5,723 nucleotides of DNA, taken from positions 1 through 5,723 of the forward strand of contig JAHKKL010000121.1 of the NCBI GenBank assembly GCA_020027635.1, written 5' to 3'. The notes beneath the pieces are model-generated. The model was not told the origin of the DNA, did no database searches, and worked only from the letters and a program-made list of their open reading frames with translations. Made by a program: the position numbers and the translations under genes. How positions within the stretch are numbered: position 1 is the first letter of the stretch; every line of letters begins with the position of its first letter. Of this stretch, positions 5,364 to 5,723 are shown piece after piece. This stretch comes from Gammaproteobacteria bacterium. Lineage in GTDB: Bacteria > Pseudomonadota > Gammaproteobacteria > UBA9214.

Positions 5364-5723
5364 TCATCCGATGGCGCCTTCCAGGCTGACGCCCAGGAGT
5401 TTCTGCGCTTCGACGGCGAATTCCATCGGCAGCTCGTTCAGGACCTGCTTGCAGAAACCATTGACGATCAGCGTCACGGCGTCTTCGTCGGACAGTCCGC
5501 GCTGCCGACAGTAGAAGAGCTGGTCTTCGCCGATCCTGGAGGTGGTCGCCTCATGCTCGACCCGCGCGGTATTGTTCTTCACCTCGATATAGGGGAAGGT
5601 GTGGGCGCCGCAGCGGTCGCCCATCAGGAGCGAATCGCACTGGGTATAGTTGCGGGCCCCCTCCGCGCTCTTCAGCACCTTCACCAGTCCGCGATAGGCA
5701 TTCTGCCCATGCCGGGCCGCGAT
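5364..5723 (-). CDS. sufB: Fe-S cluster assembly scaffold subunit SufB, C-terminal part only
   Basis: The frame is open to the right window edge, so the last 119 residues of SufB are seen (whole protein usually about 480-495). The valine GTG at 5684 is internal: family-like sequence (NAYRGLVK) continues through it. Visible blocks are ARNYTQCDSLLMGDRCGAHTFPY, VEHEATTSRIGEDQLFYCRQRGL, NGFCKQVLNELPMEFAVEAQKLL and the terminal SLEGAIG. The Cys in TQC and the EHE triplet correspond, counting back from the C-terminus, to E. coli Cys405 and Glu432-His433-Glu434, residues of the nascent cluster site shared with SufD. SufB is the scaffold subunit that receives sulfur in the SufBC2D complex. The gene is first in the visible operon, 19 bases ahead of sufC. 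The promoter and any regulator (IscR- or SufR-like) lie outside the window. Confidence 0.97.
   Translation of the reverse strand: MAARHGQNAYRGLVKVLKSAEGARNYTQCDSLLMGDRCGAHTFPYIEVKNNTARVEHEATTSRIGEDQLFYCRQRGLSDEDAVTLIVNGFCKQVLNELPMEFAVEAQKLLGVSLEGAIG

Noticed and set aside
4694..5389. 231-codon plus-strand frame opposite sufC
   Set aside because: Antisense shadow of an intact, fully motif-bearing SufC.

Overview
The window looks like a stretch of a moderately GC-rich gammaproteobacterial chromosome. Three things suggest this: a CCA-encoding tRNA-Lys(TTT) very close to the E. coli one, the queC/tRNA-Lys neighbourhood seen in several gammaproteobacteria (in Pseudomonas it lies at the end of the tol-pal/queE/queC block), and a SUF operon of the SufBCD/SufU/SufT type common in environmental proteobacteria such as sulfur oxidisers. 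The exact genus cannot be read from the sequence.

Plus-strand half (1 to about 2042): the 3' three quarters of queC (queuosine precursor synthesis), a plausible promoter and tRNA-Lys, a YchJ-family protein with a zinc-finger-like SEC-C motif at each end, a 219-base intergenic stretch with a hairpin followed by a T-run, and a small exported Met/Gly-rich protein ending in a regular coiled coil. The last is the least explained gene; its composition suggests soft-metal (for example copper) binding, but that is inference.

Minus-strand half (2096 to the right edge): a tightly packed operon read right to left as sufB (3' part only), sufC, sufD, sufU, sufT and a small Rieske [2Fe-2S] ferredoxin. Gaps are 19 to 21 bases, and the sufC/sufD and sufU/sufT junctions overlap as ATGA. 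SufBC2D is the scaffold/ATPase complex that builds Fe-S clusters, SufU would relay sulfur to it, SufT is a maturation factor, and the Rieske protein is itself a Fe-S electron carrier. No cysteine desulfurase gene (sufS) lies between sufD and sufU, where it is often found, so the sulfur donor must be encoded elsewhere, possibly upstream of sufB outside the window. The operon promoter is also outside the window. The Met-rich gene and the Rieske gene converge across a 53-base gap.

Most of the window is conserved housekeeping sequence. The points worth a second look are the Met-rich exported protein and its leader, the operon without sufS, and a Gly-to-Asn change beside the first SufU cysteine.
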